Shown here: piece after piece, positions 27,046 to 35,926 of the stretch
Layout: every line of letters starts with the position of its first letter
Numbering within the stretch: position 1 is the first letter of the stretch
NCBI GenBank assembly: GCA_029210325.1
Contig: JARGPU010000003.1
Coordinates: 157,501 to 221,500, forward strand
Direction of reading: 5' to 3'
DNA from: Alcanivoracaceae bacterium
GTDB taxonomy: Bacteria; Pseudomonadota; Gammaproteobacteria; Pseudomonadales; Alcanivoracaceae
Length of the DNA stretch: 64,000 nucleotides
Notes under the pieces: generated by a model
Seen by the model: the letters and a program-made list of their open reading frames with translations, nothing else
The model's database searches: none
Told to the model about the DNA's origin: nothing
Program-made: the position numbers and the translations under genes

Positions 27046-27786
27046 CTACGCAATGTTTTCGCTTGGATCGCCTTCAATCACCTCCACGTAGGCTGCAAAG
27101 GCCTCATCCCTGAGTGCTTTGATTGCCGCCATATGCGAGGGTTCTAGCACCCCTGTTGCTGGCAGTTTTTTCTCTTTTCGGTACTCGGTTTCCGTCATCT
27201 TCCAGGTCAGCATCTTCGCCAGTTCACGGAAGCGGGTAGCCTGCTCTTTGAATTGGTCTCGTTCAAGCGTGAGCATACGAATCTTGACGTCGGCGATCTT
27301 CTTCTGCTTTCTGTCTTTTGCCGGCGCCTTCTCCAGCTCCTCAAACCGCTTTTCTTTGGAATAGGCGTCCTCAACCAGTGCCTGAACAACTGCTGCCTTA
27401 GGCTTGGTCCAGCGAAATCGCAAGGCAGAGAGCTTGGCACCAGTGTCTTTGGGCATTCGTAAGGAATGGACCCTCATGCCGGGCTTGGTTCGGTTGATCT
27501 GAGAGTCCCAGGCCCTCCTCATACGAGTATCGATGCTCTCCACGGCATTGCCAATTAGCTGGTCTTCCAGCTCAGCGTCCCCCTGCTTGTGCCTTTCGAA
27601 GCTCGCCTGCATCTGGCCTATCCAGAAGTTCAAGTTCGCCTCATCAAGGGGGGCTTTACGGGTGTCGATCAACGCCATTCGTGCGTTTTCTCGCCGCAGG
27701 TAGTTCAGGGCCCACAACGAGCGCTTCTTGTTGCTCTCGACAGGCTGGAGCCATTCCAGTGGCTTGGCGGTCTTCTTGGTCCCCAT
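27046..27786 (-). CDS. Hypothetical protein, first gene of the element
   Basis: 246 residues, highly charged and predicted helical throughout. The segment DAYSKEKRFEELEKAPAKD and the following region to about residue 195 look like a coiled coil. The basic, Trp-containing region before it (FRWTKPKAAVVQALVEDA) could be an HTH-like DNA-binding helix pair. No family was recognised. It is divergent from the gene at 28009 across a 222-base AT-rich region that probably holds both promoters. Being next to the attachment tRNA, where an integrase usually lies, it could serve excision or replication control, but nothing in the sequence shows this. Confidence 0.65.
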   Translation of the reverse strand: MGTKKTAKPLEWLQPVESNKKRSLWALNYLRRENARMALIDTRKAPLDEANLNFWIGQMQASFERHKQGDAELEDQLIGNAVESIDTRMRRAWDSQINRTKPGMRVHSLRMPKDTGAKLSALRFRWTKPKAAVVQALVEDAYSKEKRFEELEKAPAKDRKQKKIADVKIRMLTLERDQFKEQATRFRELAKMLTWKMTETEYRKEKKLPATGVLEPSHMAAIKALRDEAFAAYVEVIEGDPSENIA

Positions 27787-27849
27787 ATTCAGGTCCTCGT
27801 CAAATGGTCTGAAGTCACTCCCGACTCTCAGGCTTTGCCGTCACTTGCT

Positions 27850-27869
27850 ACGAATATATGCCTATTCGT
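27850..27869. promoter_or_regulatory. ACGAATA/TATTCGT palindrome in divergent AT-rich region
   Basis: ACGAATA, 6-base spacer, TATTCGT. It lies 64 bases upstream of the leftward gene in a markedly AT-rich region (27840-28008) that also has the tandem repeat TAATGGTAT. Probably a regulator binding site; the element encodes AlpA, XRE and winged-helix proteins that could bind it. Confidence 0.4.
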
Positions 27870-28008
27870 TGGAAAATGAACTATGTACTTGGATACACAT
27901 TAATTCATCACGAATGACATATGAAAAAAAACATATAACACCTAATGGTATTTTAATGGTATACGATGTTTAAGAATCATTTTTTATACCTATCAAAATA
28001 CTCCATAT

Positions 28009-29352
28009 ATGCGAAAAATAACGCCGTTTGAACTAAGCCATGCAATTCTGATAGAGGACGACGTATCGATTTCTCTTCAAGCAAAATATCTGCTTATCAG
28101 AATGCTGTGCGTCTTTGAAGGTCAGCCAAGTAAAGACACCGTTCAGCAGCTCGCCAGGAAGATCGGGATGCCCCGGGCGGCATTGACCAAGGCACAATCG
28201 GAGCTCGTTGATAAGGGATGGGCGAGGTACTCCATCGCCTCGAACTTCAGCCGGAAGCACATCGGCATTAGTGCGAACGGCAACTTTCGCAGGGGCTTCG
28301 TAGTTGATTCGAGGCTCTTTGAGGATGTGCGTGCGCGGGCTGCCAGATTGAGGGGCGAAACTCCCGTACCAGATGGACGCCGGGGGCAGATGCTCGCTCA
28401 TTTGCTCCTGTGGCGGGCACCGGTCGCGGCTGATCGGGTGCCGCAAAGTGGGGTAGTCCCGGTCTTGGCGCCGAAGCTGAATTTGCCTAAGGGCGAGAAA
28501 TTGCCCTATCAGGCCCGGCTGGTGATGGGGGTATTGCTGTGTCTAGCAGACAGGCATGGGATCGCCTGGGATTGCCCGATGAAAAAGCTGGCAGGCCTGA
28601 CCGGAATGACCGTTGCTCAGGTGTCCTACCAGTTGCGCACATTGGAGCAGAAGGGCTTGATCCGGTACCGAGTGCCGGGCCGAAATGGTCAGCTATTTTT
28701 CCACCAGTCACCCGGCGCTATCGTGCTCGACCTTGGCGAAGGGGTGGTGCCCCGCGAACATAACGCCCCCCCGGCCCCGTCCTCCATGGGCATACCTGAG
28801 ATCAGGTTCCAGTCTCTCAAAACGCTGAGAATACCGCTGGGATCGACCCCGAGGTTGTTCCCGCAGGACCGAATAGGGATTGATGCCAAGGTATTTGTTG
28901 AGCAAGTCACGCAGTTCTATGCCCGGATTCCGGCCAATCGCTGGAATGAGAATTGCGAGAAAGCCTTGGTCGTTGCTATTGATCGGGTTACCAGAGCATT
29001 GGTTAATCACCCGACAGTTGGTGAGTCAAGGTATGCGCTCTACCGAGTGTGCCGCTATGCCACCATGGTACTTCAGGGGGTGGAGCCGACACTGTCGCCG
29101 AGTGATCCACTGCTAGGCCTCATTCGCCAGAATTTGGCCAGATCCCAAAGGGAAAAGCAGCTTGGCTTTGAGTTTTCCGTGGCGGCCGGCCTGTTGTTCC
29201 TGATAGTGCGCCAGTTAGTTGCCGAGATTCGAGTAGCCTTCGCAAGAGGTGGCCTTCCTTCCGCCGTGATTCCGGGTGCAGTTGATTCTCGGGTTATAGG
29301 GGTTTTCGGCGATTTCCTTGGAGTACCAATATTCCCTTCGGATCAGGGCTAA
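28009..29352 (+). CDS. Protein with two winged-helix-like segments, unknown function
   Basis: 447 residues. Two separate winged-helix-like regions are visible: about 44-75 (TVQQLARKIGMPRAALTKAQ) and about 190-222 (KLAGLTGMTVAQVSYQLRTLE). A hydrophobic stretch near 385-405 (FSVAAGLLFLIVRQLV) could be a membrane segment or a buried helix. Tandem winged helices occur in replication initiators and in regulators. It precedes the Gp2-like Rep gene by 272 bases. No ribosome site is evident before ATG 28009. Confidence 0.65.
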   Translation: MRKITPFELSHAILIEDDVSISLQAKYLLIRMLCVFEGQPSKDTVQQLARKIGMPRAALTKAQSELVDKGWARYSIASNFSRKHIGISANGNFRRGFVVDSRLFEDVRARAARLRGETPVPDGRRGQMLAHLLLWRAPVAADRVPQSGVVPVLAPKLNLPKGEKLPYQARLVMGVLLCLADRHGIAWDCPMKKLAGLTGMTVAQVSYQLRTLEQKGLIRYRVPGRNGQLFFHQSPGAIVLDLGEGVVPREHNAPPAPSSMGIPEIRFQSLKTLRIPLGSTPRLFPQDRIGIDAKVFVEQVTQFYARIPANRWNENCEKALVVAIDRVTRALVNHPTVGESRYALYRVCRYATMVLQGVEPTLSPSDPLLGLIRQNLARSQREKQLGFEFSVAAGLLFLIVRQLVAEIRVAFARGGLPSAVIPGAVDSRVIGVFGDFLGVPIFPSDQG

Positions 29353-29516
29353 CCGCGACAGAGAAGTCCTCATTTACTATGTGACCGTGAAGCAAGGCTG
29401 CGATTCATTCCTTTCGCCGGAATACGGCGGATTAAGCAGTGTTCAGTGCCCTCCAAGTCTGCTGTTAAAGATATATATGGTAGACAAGTGTTGTCAGTAC
29501 TCAGGACGGATATCTC

Positions 29517-29537
29517 GCCAGCCCTCAACAGGCTGGC
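29517..29537 (+). terminator. Inverted repeat after the winged-helix gene
   Basis: GCCAGCC, loop CTCAACA, GGCTGGC within the 272-base gap between 29352 and 29625. The T-run is missing, so termination is uncertain. The rest of the gap holds no gene that can be supported. Confidence 0.4.
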
Positions 29538-29624
29538 AAACTGATTAACCCCTGCTCCTGATGCTTAAGTAAAAAAATATCGAAGTCCTTGTTCCTGTGA
29601 TGAACTTTCACTGGAGCAAGAAGC

Positions 29625-30377
29625 ATGCGTCATCCTTACAACCCCAACCTTACCCTGATTTATGGCAGTGAATGGCAGGGCATGTCACTGCTGTGGCGCC
29701 AAGAGCCCTTTATCGAGCAGTACCTGCAGATCAATCACTTTGTGATACGCCATGCCTTCCGTGAGGGCAGAAGCTGTCTGGTGGTAATACTGATTCTGCG
29801 TTTCCCGTATGCCTACCCTTGTCCTGAACATGGCGTGATGACTGCATTCTTTCGTAGCCTGAAGGAGCAGATCAGGGCAGATATCAATGCCCGTAATGGC
29901 AAATCAGGGCGACAGATTTGTTGCGATCTGGATTACATCTGGACCCGCGAGCAGAGCAGCAATAGCAATGACCATAGCCATTACCATGTGGCGCTGTTTA
30001 TCGATCTGGAAGCGTATTACCGCATTGGTAGCCTGAATCAGAGCCCTGTCGTACTAGACGAGGAGCGGGTATCACCGATTATCCCCCGGGCCAGGTCGCT
30101 GGCCGAACGTATCAACCGTGCCTGGGCGCGCGCGATTGGCATTCAGGACTGGCAGGCCGTGGGGCTTGTCCAGTTTCCGGATAACGCCGAATACCGACTG
30201 AAACCCCACGACCCGGAGTTCTTTGAGGGCTATCTGGCCCTGTTCAAGCGCCTCAGCTATTTCGCCAAGGCACGTAGCAAGGACTACACCCAGCGTGGGG
30301 TGCCGGACTGGTACGGGTCCAGTCATGTCCCCCGGTCCGGTGTTTTTTTACAGCGTTGCGCTATCGGATGGGAATAA
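29625..30377 (+). CDS. Inovirus Gp2-like / YagK-YfjJ family protein, probable replication initiator
   Basis: 250 residues resembling the inovirus-type Gp2 family found in phages and integrated elements. A HUH-like motif, HSHYHVALFID, occurs at about residues 124-134, and a possible catalytic tyrosine lies in the C-terminal YFAKARSKDY (about 216-225), as in rolling-circle initiators. GGAGCAAGAAGC precedes ATG 29625. It is followed by alpA and the ATPase gene with 18-base and overlapping junctions, so these three form a tight module. Confidence 0.72.
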   Translation: MRHPYNPNLTLIYGSEWQGMSLLWRQEPFIEQYLQINHFVIRHAFREGRSCLVVILILRFPYAYPCPEHGVMTAFFRSLKEQIRADINARNGKSGRQICCDLDYIWTREQSSNSNDHSHYHVALFIDLEAYYRIGSLNQSPVVLDEERVSPIIPRARSLAERINRAWARAIGIQDWQAVGLVQFPDNAEYRLKPHDPEFFEGYLALFKRLSYFAKARSKDYTQRGVPDWYGSSHVPRSGVFLQRCAIGWE

Positions 30378-30395
30378 TTTTCTGAGGAGCCCGCA

Positions 30396-30653
30396 ATGAA
30401 GCTGATGAGACTGCAAGCGGTGATCGATACAACCGGCCTGAGCCGCCCGACCATCTACAAGCGCATGGCGCTGGATCTGTTTCCGACGCCGGTGCAACTG
30501 GGCGAGCGCGCAGTGGCGTGGGTATCGGATGAGATTGAGATGTGGGTTCAGGCCCGAGTCGATGAGCGTGATGAGCGTCTGAAGGAGCAGTCAGCGCTGG
30601 CTGGTCGTCCACTGAATGAAGCCTGGAGACCATTGATTGAAACCCGTGCGTAA
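30396..30653 (+). CDS. AlpA family phage regulatory protein
   Basis: An 85-residue MerR-like winged-helix protein: RLQAVIDTTGLSRPTIYKRMA is the HTH, and PTPVQLGERAVAWVSDEIEMWVQARV matches the AlpA/Xis end. Proteins of this family activate excision or act as directionality factors of integrated elements. GAGGAGCC precedes the ATG. Its end overlaps the start of the ATPase gene by 17 bases. Confidence 0.88.
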   Translation: MKLMRLQAVIDTTGLSRPTIYKRMALDLFPTPVQLGERAVAWVSDEIEMWVQARVDERDERLKEQSALAGRPLNEAWRPLIETRA

Positions 30654-31887
30654 GCACCAGAAGGTCGCTGAGCTAAACAGCCGGCAACGCGCTTGGCTGG
30701 AGATCGAGCGGCGTAAGTTGCGCCCGGGCATGCCTGAATATCAGGAGTTCCGGCGTGAGTTGATGCCGATAGAGATCGAGCTCGGCATGGGCTTCGACGC
30801 ACAAGAAAGCCCAATCATCTACAAATGGAAGCCGGGGCAGGAGGCCAATGGATTCCTGATGGTGACAGGAGGGTCAGGTTCAGGGAAAACAGAGGCGCTG
30901 AAACTGTTTGGCGCTGGTATTGCCGAGCACGGTATCCCGATCATCACCATAGATTTTCATGGAGACGTAACCTTTCCTGGCCAGACCACCGTCCGCTTGA
31001 GAGCGGTTTCTGGAGGATCTGAATTCGGCATCAATCCACTGGTGATTGAACCTGCCTACATCCGGCAGATGGGTTTGGGTGCCAAGATACAGCGTGAAGT
31101 CAGCCGAATGAGCCGCGCGGTTGGATGCATGTCCGAGCAACAGCAATCGTGCCTGTACCATGTTATGGAGCAAACCTATCGTCAGTTCGGTATCCGAGAG
31201 GAGGACGACAGCACATGGGGACGGAAGCCGCCGACATTGGCAGATATCGTTCAGGGGCTGAGTGACGGTTACCGCAGCGGCATTGAAGCGTTTGACAAAC
31301 GCACCATCAGCAGTTGCTGGTCCAAATTGCGGCGTATCTGCAGTAATCCGGTATTCATCCGTGGTGAGCCGTTACGAATACATGACCTGCTGGCATGGAA
31401 CGTCCGGCTGGATTGCAGTCGCCTTGATTTGCCATCACAGCTGTTGGTGGCTGAAACCGTGCTGGAAATGCTGTTCGAAGCGGGCAGAGGAGAAGGCGAG
31501 ATCCCGGTCAAACCCGAAACCGATGCAGACCGCTACCGCGCTTTTATCATGATTGACGAGGCACGGGTGCTGACCATGGGCCGGGGAAGCCCGGATGCTT
31601 CGGAGCATATCCTCAACATCATGGCCAGCCAGTGCCGCAAGTTCGGCATCGGACTGATTCTGGCCTCCCAGATGTGTTCGCACTTTAGCCGAGAGGTACA
31701 CACCAACATAAACACGCGGCTTGCCATGAAGCGGATGGATCCCGACGAGGCGAAAAAGGTCGCCATGCACATGGGGCTGGTGCCAAGAGACCTGATCTCA
31801 AGCGAAAGCCCCCCTGGACTTGGTTACTTTTGCGGAGCATCTACCGGGGGCACAGTGCGCCTACGCCTGAGACAGTTGGCAGACTAA
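30637..31887 (+). CDS. HerA/FtsK/VirB4-type P-loop ATPase
   Basis: 416 residues. Walker A GGSGSGKT lies at 78-85, Walker B FIMIDEA at about 302-308, and a sensor-like LILASQMCSHFS near 342-353, the pattern of HerA/FtsK-superfamily motor ATPases used for DNA translocation, conjugation or phage packaging. No transmembrane helix is seen, so it is not a standard coupling protein or FtsK. The start is a TTG (30637) or GTG (30646); both overlap alpA. A hairpin at 32000-32042 follows. In inoviruses the gpI/Zot ATPase has a membrane anchor, which is absent here. Confidence 0.75.
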   Translation: MKPVRKHQKVAELNSRQRAWLEIERRKLRPGMPEYQEFRRELMPIEIELGMGFDAQESPIIYKWKPGQEANGFLMVTGGSGSGKTEALKLFGAGIAEHGIPIITIDFHGDVTFPGQTTVRLRAVSGGSEFGINPLVIEPAYIRQMGLGAKIQREVSRMSRAVGCMSEQQQSCLYHVMEQTYRQFGIREEDDSTWGRKPPTLADIVQGLSDGYRSGIEAFDKRTISSCWSKLRRICSNPVFIRGEPLRIHDLLAWNVRLDCSRLDLPSQLLVAETVLEMLFEAGRGEGEIPVKPETDADRYRAFIMIDEARVLTMGRGSPDASEHILNIMASQCRKFGIGLILASQMCSHFSREVHTNINTRLAMKRMDPDEAKKVAMHMGLVPRDLISSESPPGLGYFCGASTGGTVRLRLRQLAD

Positions 31888-31999
31888 ATGTGTAATCTAA
31901 AAACGCCTGATTCGAGAGACAACGCGAACAGCTAACCTCGCTCTTTATCACAGTGATTGACTGTCAACTGCCCCTGCGTTTGCCTACGTGGCACAACGG

Positions 32000-32042
32000 C
32001 CAAACCCGAGTGCTTTGCTTCGGCAAGGTCGCTCGGGTTTGG
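32000..32042. terminator. Bidirectional hairpin between convergent genes
   Basis: CCAAACCCGAG (32000-32010) pairs perfectly with CTCGGGTTTGG (32032-32042); the 21-base loop can form a smaller CTTTGC/GCAAG stem. It lies between the ATPase gene and the convergent SRAP remnant. Confidence 0.65.
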
Positions 32043-32053
32043 CAGGGCAGGCA

Positions 32054-32590
32054 TTAATTGAGAACGTCAGGTCCTTCGTTGCGAGCATTATTGATGTGAT
32101 TGCTAATGGCATCCGCTTCAAACACCCCGGAGCTCACCGGCATCAGTAGCCGGTTGTCGGGGTGCTCGAACCAGTTATAGATCAGCTCATTGGGGATGAT
32201 GACCGGCATGCGGTCGTGGATGGCAGCCAGGTCCATTGGCGCCTGGGTAGTCAGGATCGCAACGGTAGGCTGGCTTTCATCACCGCCCCGGTAATCCCAT
32301 ATGCCAGCCATCAGGAACGGATGCTGTCGAGGCAGGTGGATGTGGAAGGGTTGCTTGTGACCGTCTCGTGCCTGCCACTCATAGTAGCCGGTGGTAGGGA
32401 TCAGGCAGCGACGCTTGTGCATGGACTCGCGAAAGAAGGGCTGGTCGAGGGCACTCTCGGCCTGTGCATTGATGGATGGCACCCTAGGATGATCGTCCGT
32501 GGAAACGGGGTAGAACCCCTCACGAACTGAACGCAAGAAGAGAGATAGAAACTCCGATACATTATAAATGGCCCCATTGATAGGAGGCAT
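32054..32590 (-). pseudogene. N-terminally truncated SRAP (YedK/HMCES-like) peptidase
   Basis: Intact SRAP proteins start MCGRF, with Cys2 making the DNA-protein crosslink at abasic sites. Here homology begins only at about residue 37 (VPSINAQAES), and the first 36 residues are unrelated. The rest is well kept: RRCLIPTTGYYEW with the catalytic Glu and AAIHDRMPVI with the active His, and the usual C-terminal NNARNEGP. Loss of Cys2 and about 70 residues means the crosslinking chemistry should be lost. The break lies close to the start of the secreted-protein gene on the other strand at 32596, suggesting insertion or deletion there. Confidence 0.8.
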
Positions 32591-32595
32591 TTACT

Positions 32596-33648
32596 GTGAA
32601 TAAATCGACAATTCTTACTGTGCTAATAGTGTCTTCATTATCTCATGCTGCAGATCTTAAGGATCCATTTCTGAGAGATGATGACGTTTCGGGGGCCAGT
32701 GTTGAGGTCCGGGTCAATGTTGATAATGCGGGAAACTACGTTTATCAGTACGACGTCCTATCCCCCGAGACTAGCACTGGCTATATTCTGAGCTTTGATC
32801 TTGATGTGACTTGCGGGGAGCCTGTTGATCAAAAAGGCTTTGCCCCTGCCGATTATCAGACAGGTCGGACGTCTGACCGCTCCGAAGGCATTCCTCATGT
32901 TCCGGTTGCAATAGATGCACCCTCAGGTCAAGCCGCTTCGCCTTCACTGACTGCCGCTTCACGAGCCTCCTGGATGGTGGCTATGCCGCCTGGTGGTAGT
33001 TCTGTTGGGCTCACCGTCGTTTCTCCATATCCCCCCGGAGATAGAACATATTGGCTAATTCCCTCGGTTGATTATGGCTGGGATGAGTATGACTATGAGA
33101 CAGCTCTGAAATCTGAAAATCGAGATAGTATTCCCTGGATTAATGACTGGACTGTATCCGGGATTGTGGCAGGTCCTGCTTGCCCTGGTGATGAGTACCC
33201 GGATGATGGCGACGGTAATGAAGACTCTATATTCTTCGGTACGCTTTTCGAGGGCGAAGTTGAGGCCCAGAATCAGCTGCTCACGTACTCGGCACCTTTG
33301 CAGGACCAGTTCCATCAGGCTGATGGTCCCCGCGAATTGGAAATGATTATCCACTGCCACGCGGATATTGATCCCAAGTCTTTTGTAGTAACGCCGCAGC
33401 GACATGGAATTCGGGCGCTTTTCCACCCTGTTCCGGGTACTAGCGAGACGATTCGCTTGCCGCTGGATGTCGGGAAAAATCGTATTGAACTGCAGGTTAG
33501 GAGACGCTTTGCACCGCCTGTCAAACCCGGTCAATCCGGCGCGGTTTTTGCTGGAGGTGGTGGTTCAAGTCTGGACAAGGACGTTTTCGTGGTGCGGGTT
33601 CCGGTCGACTCCAGCGCACCCGGGCAAGGCAAGGGTAGCAATAAGTAA
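32596..33648 (+). CDS. Exported protein with Ig-like C-terminal domain, unknown
   Basis: 350 residues. The Sec signal peptide is MNKSTILTVLIVSSLSHA. The mature part is beta-rich. The C-terminal part (about 245-312) has a strand pattern ending in IRLPLDVGKNRIELQVRRRF, suggesting a small Ig-like domain; a Gly/Pro-rich tail follows (FAGGGGSS). An acidic Asp-rich loop (DEYPDDGDGNEDS, about 200-212) could bind calcium. GGAGGCATTTACT precedes the start. It lies next to a damaged gene with a similar domain. Confidence 0.7.
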   Translation: MNKSTILTVLIVSSLSHAADLKDPFLRDDDVSGASVEVRVNVDNAGNYVYQYDVLSPETSTGYILSFDLDVTCGEPVDQKGFAPADYQTGRTSDRSEGIPHVPVAIDAPSGQAASPSLTAASRASWMVAMPPGGSSVGLTVVSPYPPGDRTYWLIPSVDYGWDEYDYETALKSENRDSIPWINDWTVSGIVAGPACPGDEYPDDGDGNEDSIFFGTLFEGEVEAQNQLLTYSAPLQDQFHQADGPRELEMIIHCHADIDPKSFVVTPQRHGIRALFHPVPGTSETIRLPLDVGKNRIELQVRRRFAPPVKPGQSGAVFAGGGGSSLDKDVFVVRVPVDSSAPGQGKGSNK

Positions 33649-34162
33649 TTCGGTTTCATCTTTCCCGTTGGAGCATTCTTTGCGTTCTGGCGATATCCGC
33701 TCAGGTTGTCCGGGCGGATATCGGGCAGGCTTGTCCCGGTTACCGAAGTGGTGAGAGTCAATTGATCGACCTTCATGGTGCTGATGGGAAAGTATTGAAG
33801 CTTCCTCTGCAGGAAAACAGGTAATGGTGCGCTATGAGAGATTTCTGGATTATGCCTCCCTGCGTGTTTTGCTAAATGGCCAGGATATTTCCGAGCAATT
33901 TCGGGTGGATTCTAATAACAAGATAGCAGACGATATTGTTTACTTGGAGTTGCCGCTGCAGCAGGGTGAAAATATGCTTCATGTCAGCGGCTATTTTTCG
34001 GGCGACGCTCAAGGTGCCAGCCAGAAAGGTTGCGAGCTCCCCCCTCTTCGTTGGCAGCAATGGTCTATAGTGCGGGAGCCGATCAAACTTGGTGTTACAG
34101 CAGAGGCGCGACGGCTTAGTCCTGCTGAGGCCAACTCAGTGATGCCGGAGAAAATGTTTTGA
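33648..34162 (+). pseudogene. Frame-disrupted gene for an exported Ig-like protein (two pieces)
   Basis: In one frame, 33648-33824 reads a signal-peptide-like stretch (ILCVLAISAQVVRA) followed by about 35 residues ending in KVLKLPLQENR and TAA, with no normal start codon. In another frame, ATG at 33824 overlaps that TAA (TAATG) and gives 112 residues, SLRVLLNGQDISEQF and LELPLQQGENMLHVSGYF, the same strand pattern as the C-terminal domain of the preceding gene. Either a one-base frameshift split one gene, or the second reading frame is a small coupled gene of its own. Confidence 0.5.
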
Positions 34163-34277
34163 TTATGTGAAATCACTGTATACGCAGAATAGATGCAGCG
34201 ATCATTTCGGGATGTTTGAGGCTGGGATGCCAAGCCTCAAACATCCCGCTAGCAGGGGATGACCTTGACCACTTTGC

Positions 34278-35066
34278 TTATCTTGGGATGTAAAGATGCA
34301 ATGCGGGTTGTCGCAGGAACGATGTAAAGTCCTCCGCCTTGTCCCCATACACCGCCGCAAGCGGTTCGCTTATATCCCTGTACTGAATGTCTGTATATTC
34401 CTGCTGTCCTGGTTTCTTGACGGATATCCCTCCTGAGAGAATATAGAATGTGCCATCTTCCAGTACGGTCCACTGATAGTATTCGTAGGCATCTGTATCC
34501 GGACTGGCCGTTATCAGCCGCTCAGCGTTCTCTGCTTTCGCTTGATATTCGGCCTCTATAGCCTGGACCCTTGCTTCGGCGGCGGGCTTTTGTTGCTTGA
34601 TTTTTTCGAGGTCAGTACGTGCCTGCTGAACTTTCAGCTCCCAGTAACGGGGCGGGTCGCTCTCCTCGTCGTCCTGTCTTGATCTGCTAGATTCCAGCTT
34701 CTTCTCGTACTCGGAGATCGAGCGAATGGCGCTTGCGATTCTCTCTTCTGAGTAAACGATTTGATCTGTATGATATGATACTTCTATATTCTTCTCGTTG
34801 AGCAGTTTTTTGGCTAATCTGGTCCCTGTTTCATGGAAATACTCAGGGACATTTTTCAGTTGGCATGTGTACTCAACGATAGTTCTTCCTCGGTCATCCT
34901 CAATCGCTTCCCATTTTGTGCTGCTACACACTTTACGATTATCGAATGCCTGCCCAACGGTGAATTCCTTAAAGTATTCAAGGCGGCCTTCTTTAACGAT
35001 ATCAATGTCTGAGCTTCCGCATCCTGCAAGTAGCAGTGCGGACAGTATCAAGGCTGCATATTTCAC
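34278..35066 (-). CDS. Lipoprotein with coiled coil, unknown
   Basis: 262 residues. The lipobox LAGC places the lipidated cysteine at about residue 16. A charged region at about 100-185 (ERIASAIRSISEYEKKLE and QQARTDLEKIKQQKPAAEARVQ) should form a coiled coil; the C-terminal 70 residues look beta-rich (YYQWTVLEDGTFYILSGG). No family recognised. It lies among other envelope-directed genes of unknown function in the element. Confidence 0.72.
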   Translation of the reverse strand: MKYAALILSALLLAGCGSSDIDIVKEGRLEYFKEFTVGQAFDNRKVCSSTKWEAIEDDRGRTIVEYTCQLKNVPEYFHETGTRLAKKLLNEKNIEVSYHTDQIVYSEERIASAIRSISEYEKKLESSRSRQDDEESDPPRYWELKVQQARTDLEKIKQQKPAAEARVQAIEAEYQAKAENAERLITASPDTDAYEYYQWTVLEDGTFYILSGGISVKKPGQQEYTDIQYRDISEPLAAVYGDKAEDFTSFLRQPALHLYIPR

Positions 35067-35150
35067 ATGCTTCTCCTTATTCCAATTGGTGCATACCGAT
35101 GTCTTCCGATGCCGGCATGCACAGGGTTTTATGAGTGGGGTGTACCCGCC

Positions 35151-35333
35151 TTAGGCGGATACGTTCTTGACCTTTACAAAGGTTGTAATGGCGTAGCCGA
35201 TGCCGTAGATCGAGGCGAATACACCCCATCCGGCGGCAGCCTCGACGTCACTTTCTGCGAAGCCGGCGATGAGAAGGAGGCAGATTGGGAAGAAAATCAT
35301 GCCAATGATGGACATTACTTTGACGGCTGACAT
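35151..35333 (-). CDS. Small two-helix membrane protein
   Basis: 60 residues with two hydrophobic segments (VMSIIGMIFFPICLLLIAGF and GVFASIYGIGYAITTFV). AAGGA lies 9 bases before the ATG, supporting translation. It is co-directional with the lipoprotein 84 bases downstream. Function unknown. Confidence 0.65.
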   Translation of the reverse strand: MSAVKVMSIIGMIFFPICLLLIAGFAESDVEAAAGWGVFASIYGIGYAITTFVKVKNVSA

Positions 35334-35494
35334 ATTCGATATCCTTAGTTTGATTTGATTGGGTTTTCAGAAGTGGTCGGAGTCGAGCGAGTGGGGTGTC
35401 CCTGTTATTGCTTTTTCATCCGTTGACTTCGTGTGGTTGCCTGTTGCGGTTACCCCAGTGGCATCGCCTAGTTCAGGTAGCCCAGACCTAGAAA

Positions 35495-35511
35495 GTATTG
35501 CAATCCAATAC
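35495..35511. promoter_or_regulatory. GTATTG/CAATAC palindrome upstream of the XRE repressor
   Basis: GTATTG-CAATC-CAATAC, 80 bases before the XRE gene start, in the 257-base gap between 35333 and 35591. Position and symmetry fit an autoregulatory operator. No other feature was found in the gap. Confidence 0.45.
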
Positions 35512-35590
35512 CTTGGGGGTCAAGACACGCCATACGACAGTTGTTCGGAGATTCCTTAGCGTGTGGGGCTGATCTTGAGTGAGGCTCCAC

Positions 35591-35926
35591 ATGGCAGGTT
35601 TCCCCGAACGTTTTAAGACAGCGCGGCTCCGGCTGGGGCTGACGCAGGAGCAACTGGGTTTTGAGCTGGATCTCACCAAAGCCTCGGTATCTGCCTGGGA
35701 GAACGGCCGGGAGGCGCCAAGCTTCCGATTGCTCCCGCAAATTCGGGCTATCCTTGGGGTGTCTCTGGACGAGCTGATCTGTGGTGATCAGGCAGCCAGA
35801 GATTCTGCGGCTCCGGGAGCGGAGCCTGGCATCAGCACCCGCAGTGAAGCGGAGGTGCAGCTGCTCAAGGCCTACCGACGGTTGCCGGCCCGGCGCCGTA
35901 AGGCGTTACTGGATATGCTGGATTAA
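35591..35926 (+). CDS. XRE-family HTH repressor
   Basis: 111 residues. The Cro/C1 type HTH (about 7-60) reads LGLTQEQLGFELDLTKASVSAWENGREAP. A short linker and a basic C-terminal helix (RLPARRRKALLDML) follow. There is no peptidase domain, so it is not an SOS-cleaved repressor. It overlaps the end of the convergent gene by 4 bases. Probably the master repressor of the element. Confidence 0.85.
   Translation: MAGFPERFKTARLRLGLTQEQLGFELDLTKASVSAWENGREAPSFRLLPQIRAILGVSLDELICGDQAARDSAAPGAEPGISTRSEAEVQLLKAYRRLPARRRKALLDMLD

Noticed and set aside
32596..35333. The group of exported proteins as a toxin-immunity or secretion system
   Set aside because: No toxin domain, secretion motif or immunity-like pairing could be seen; context alone is not enough.
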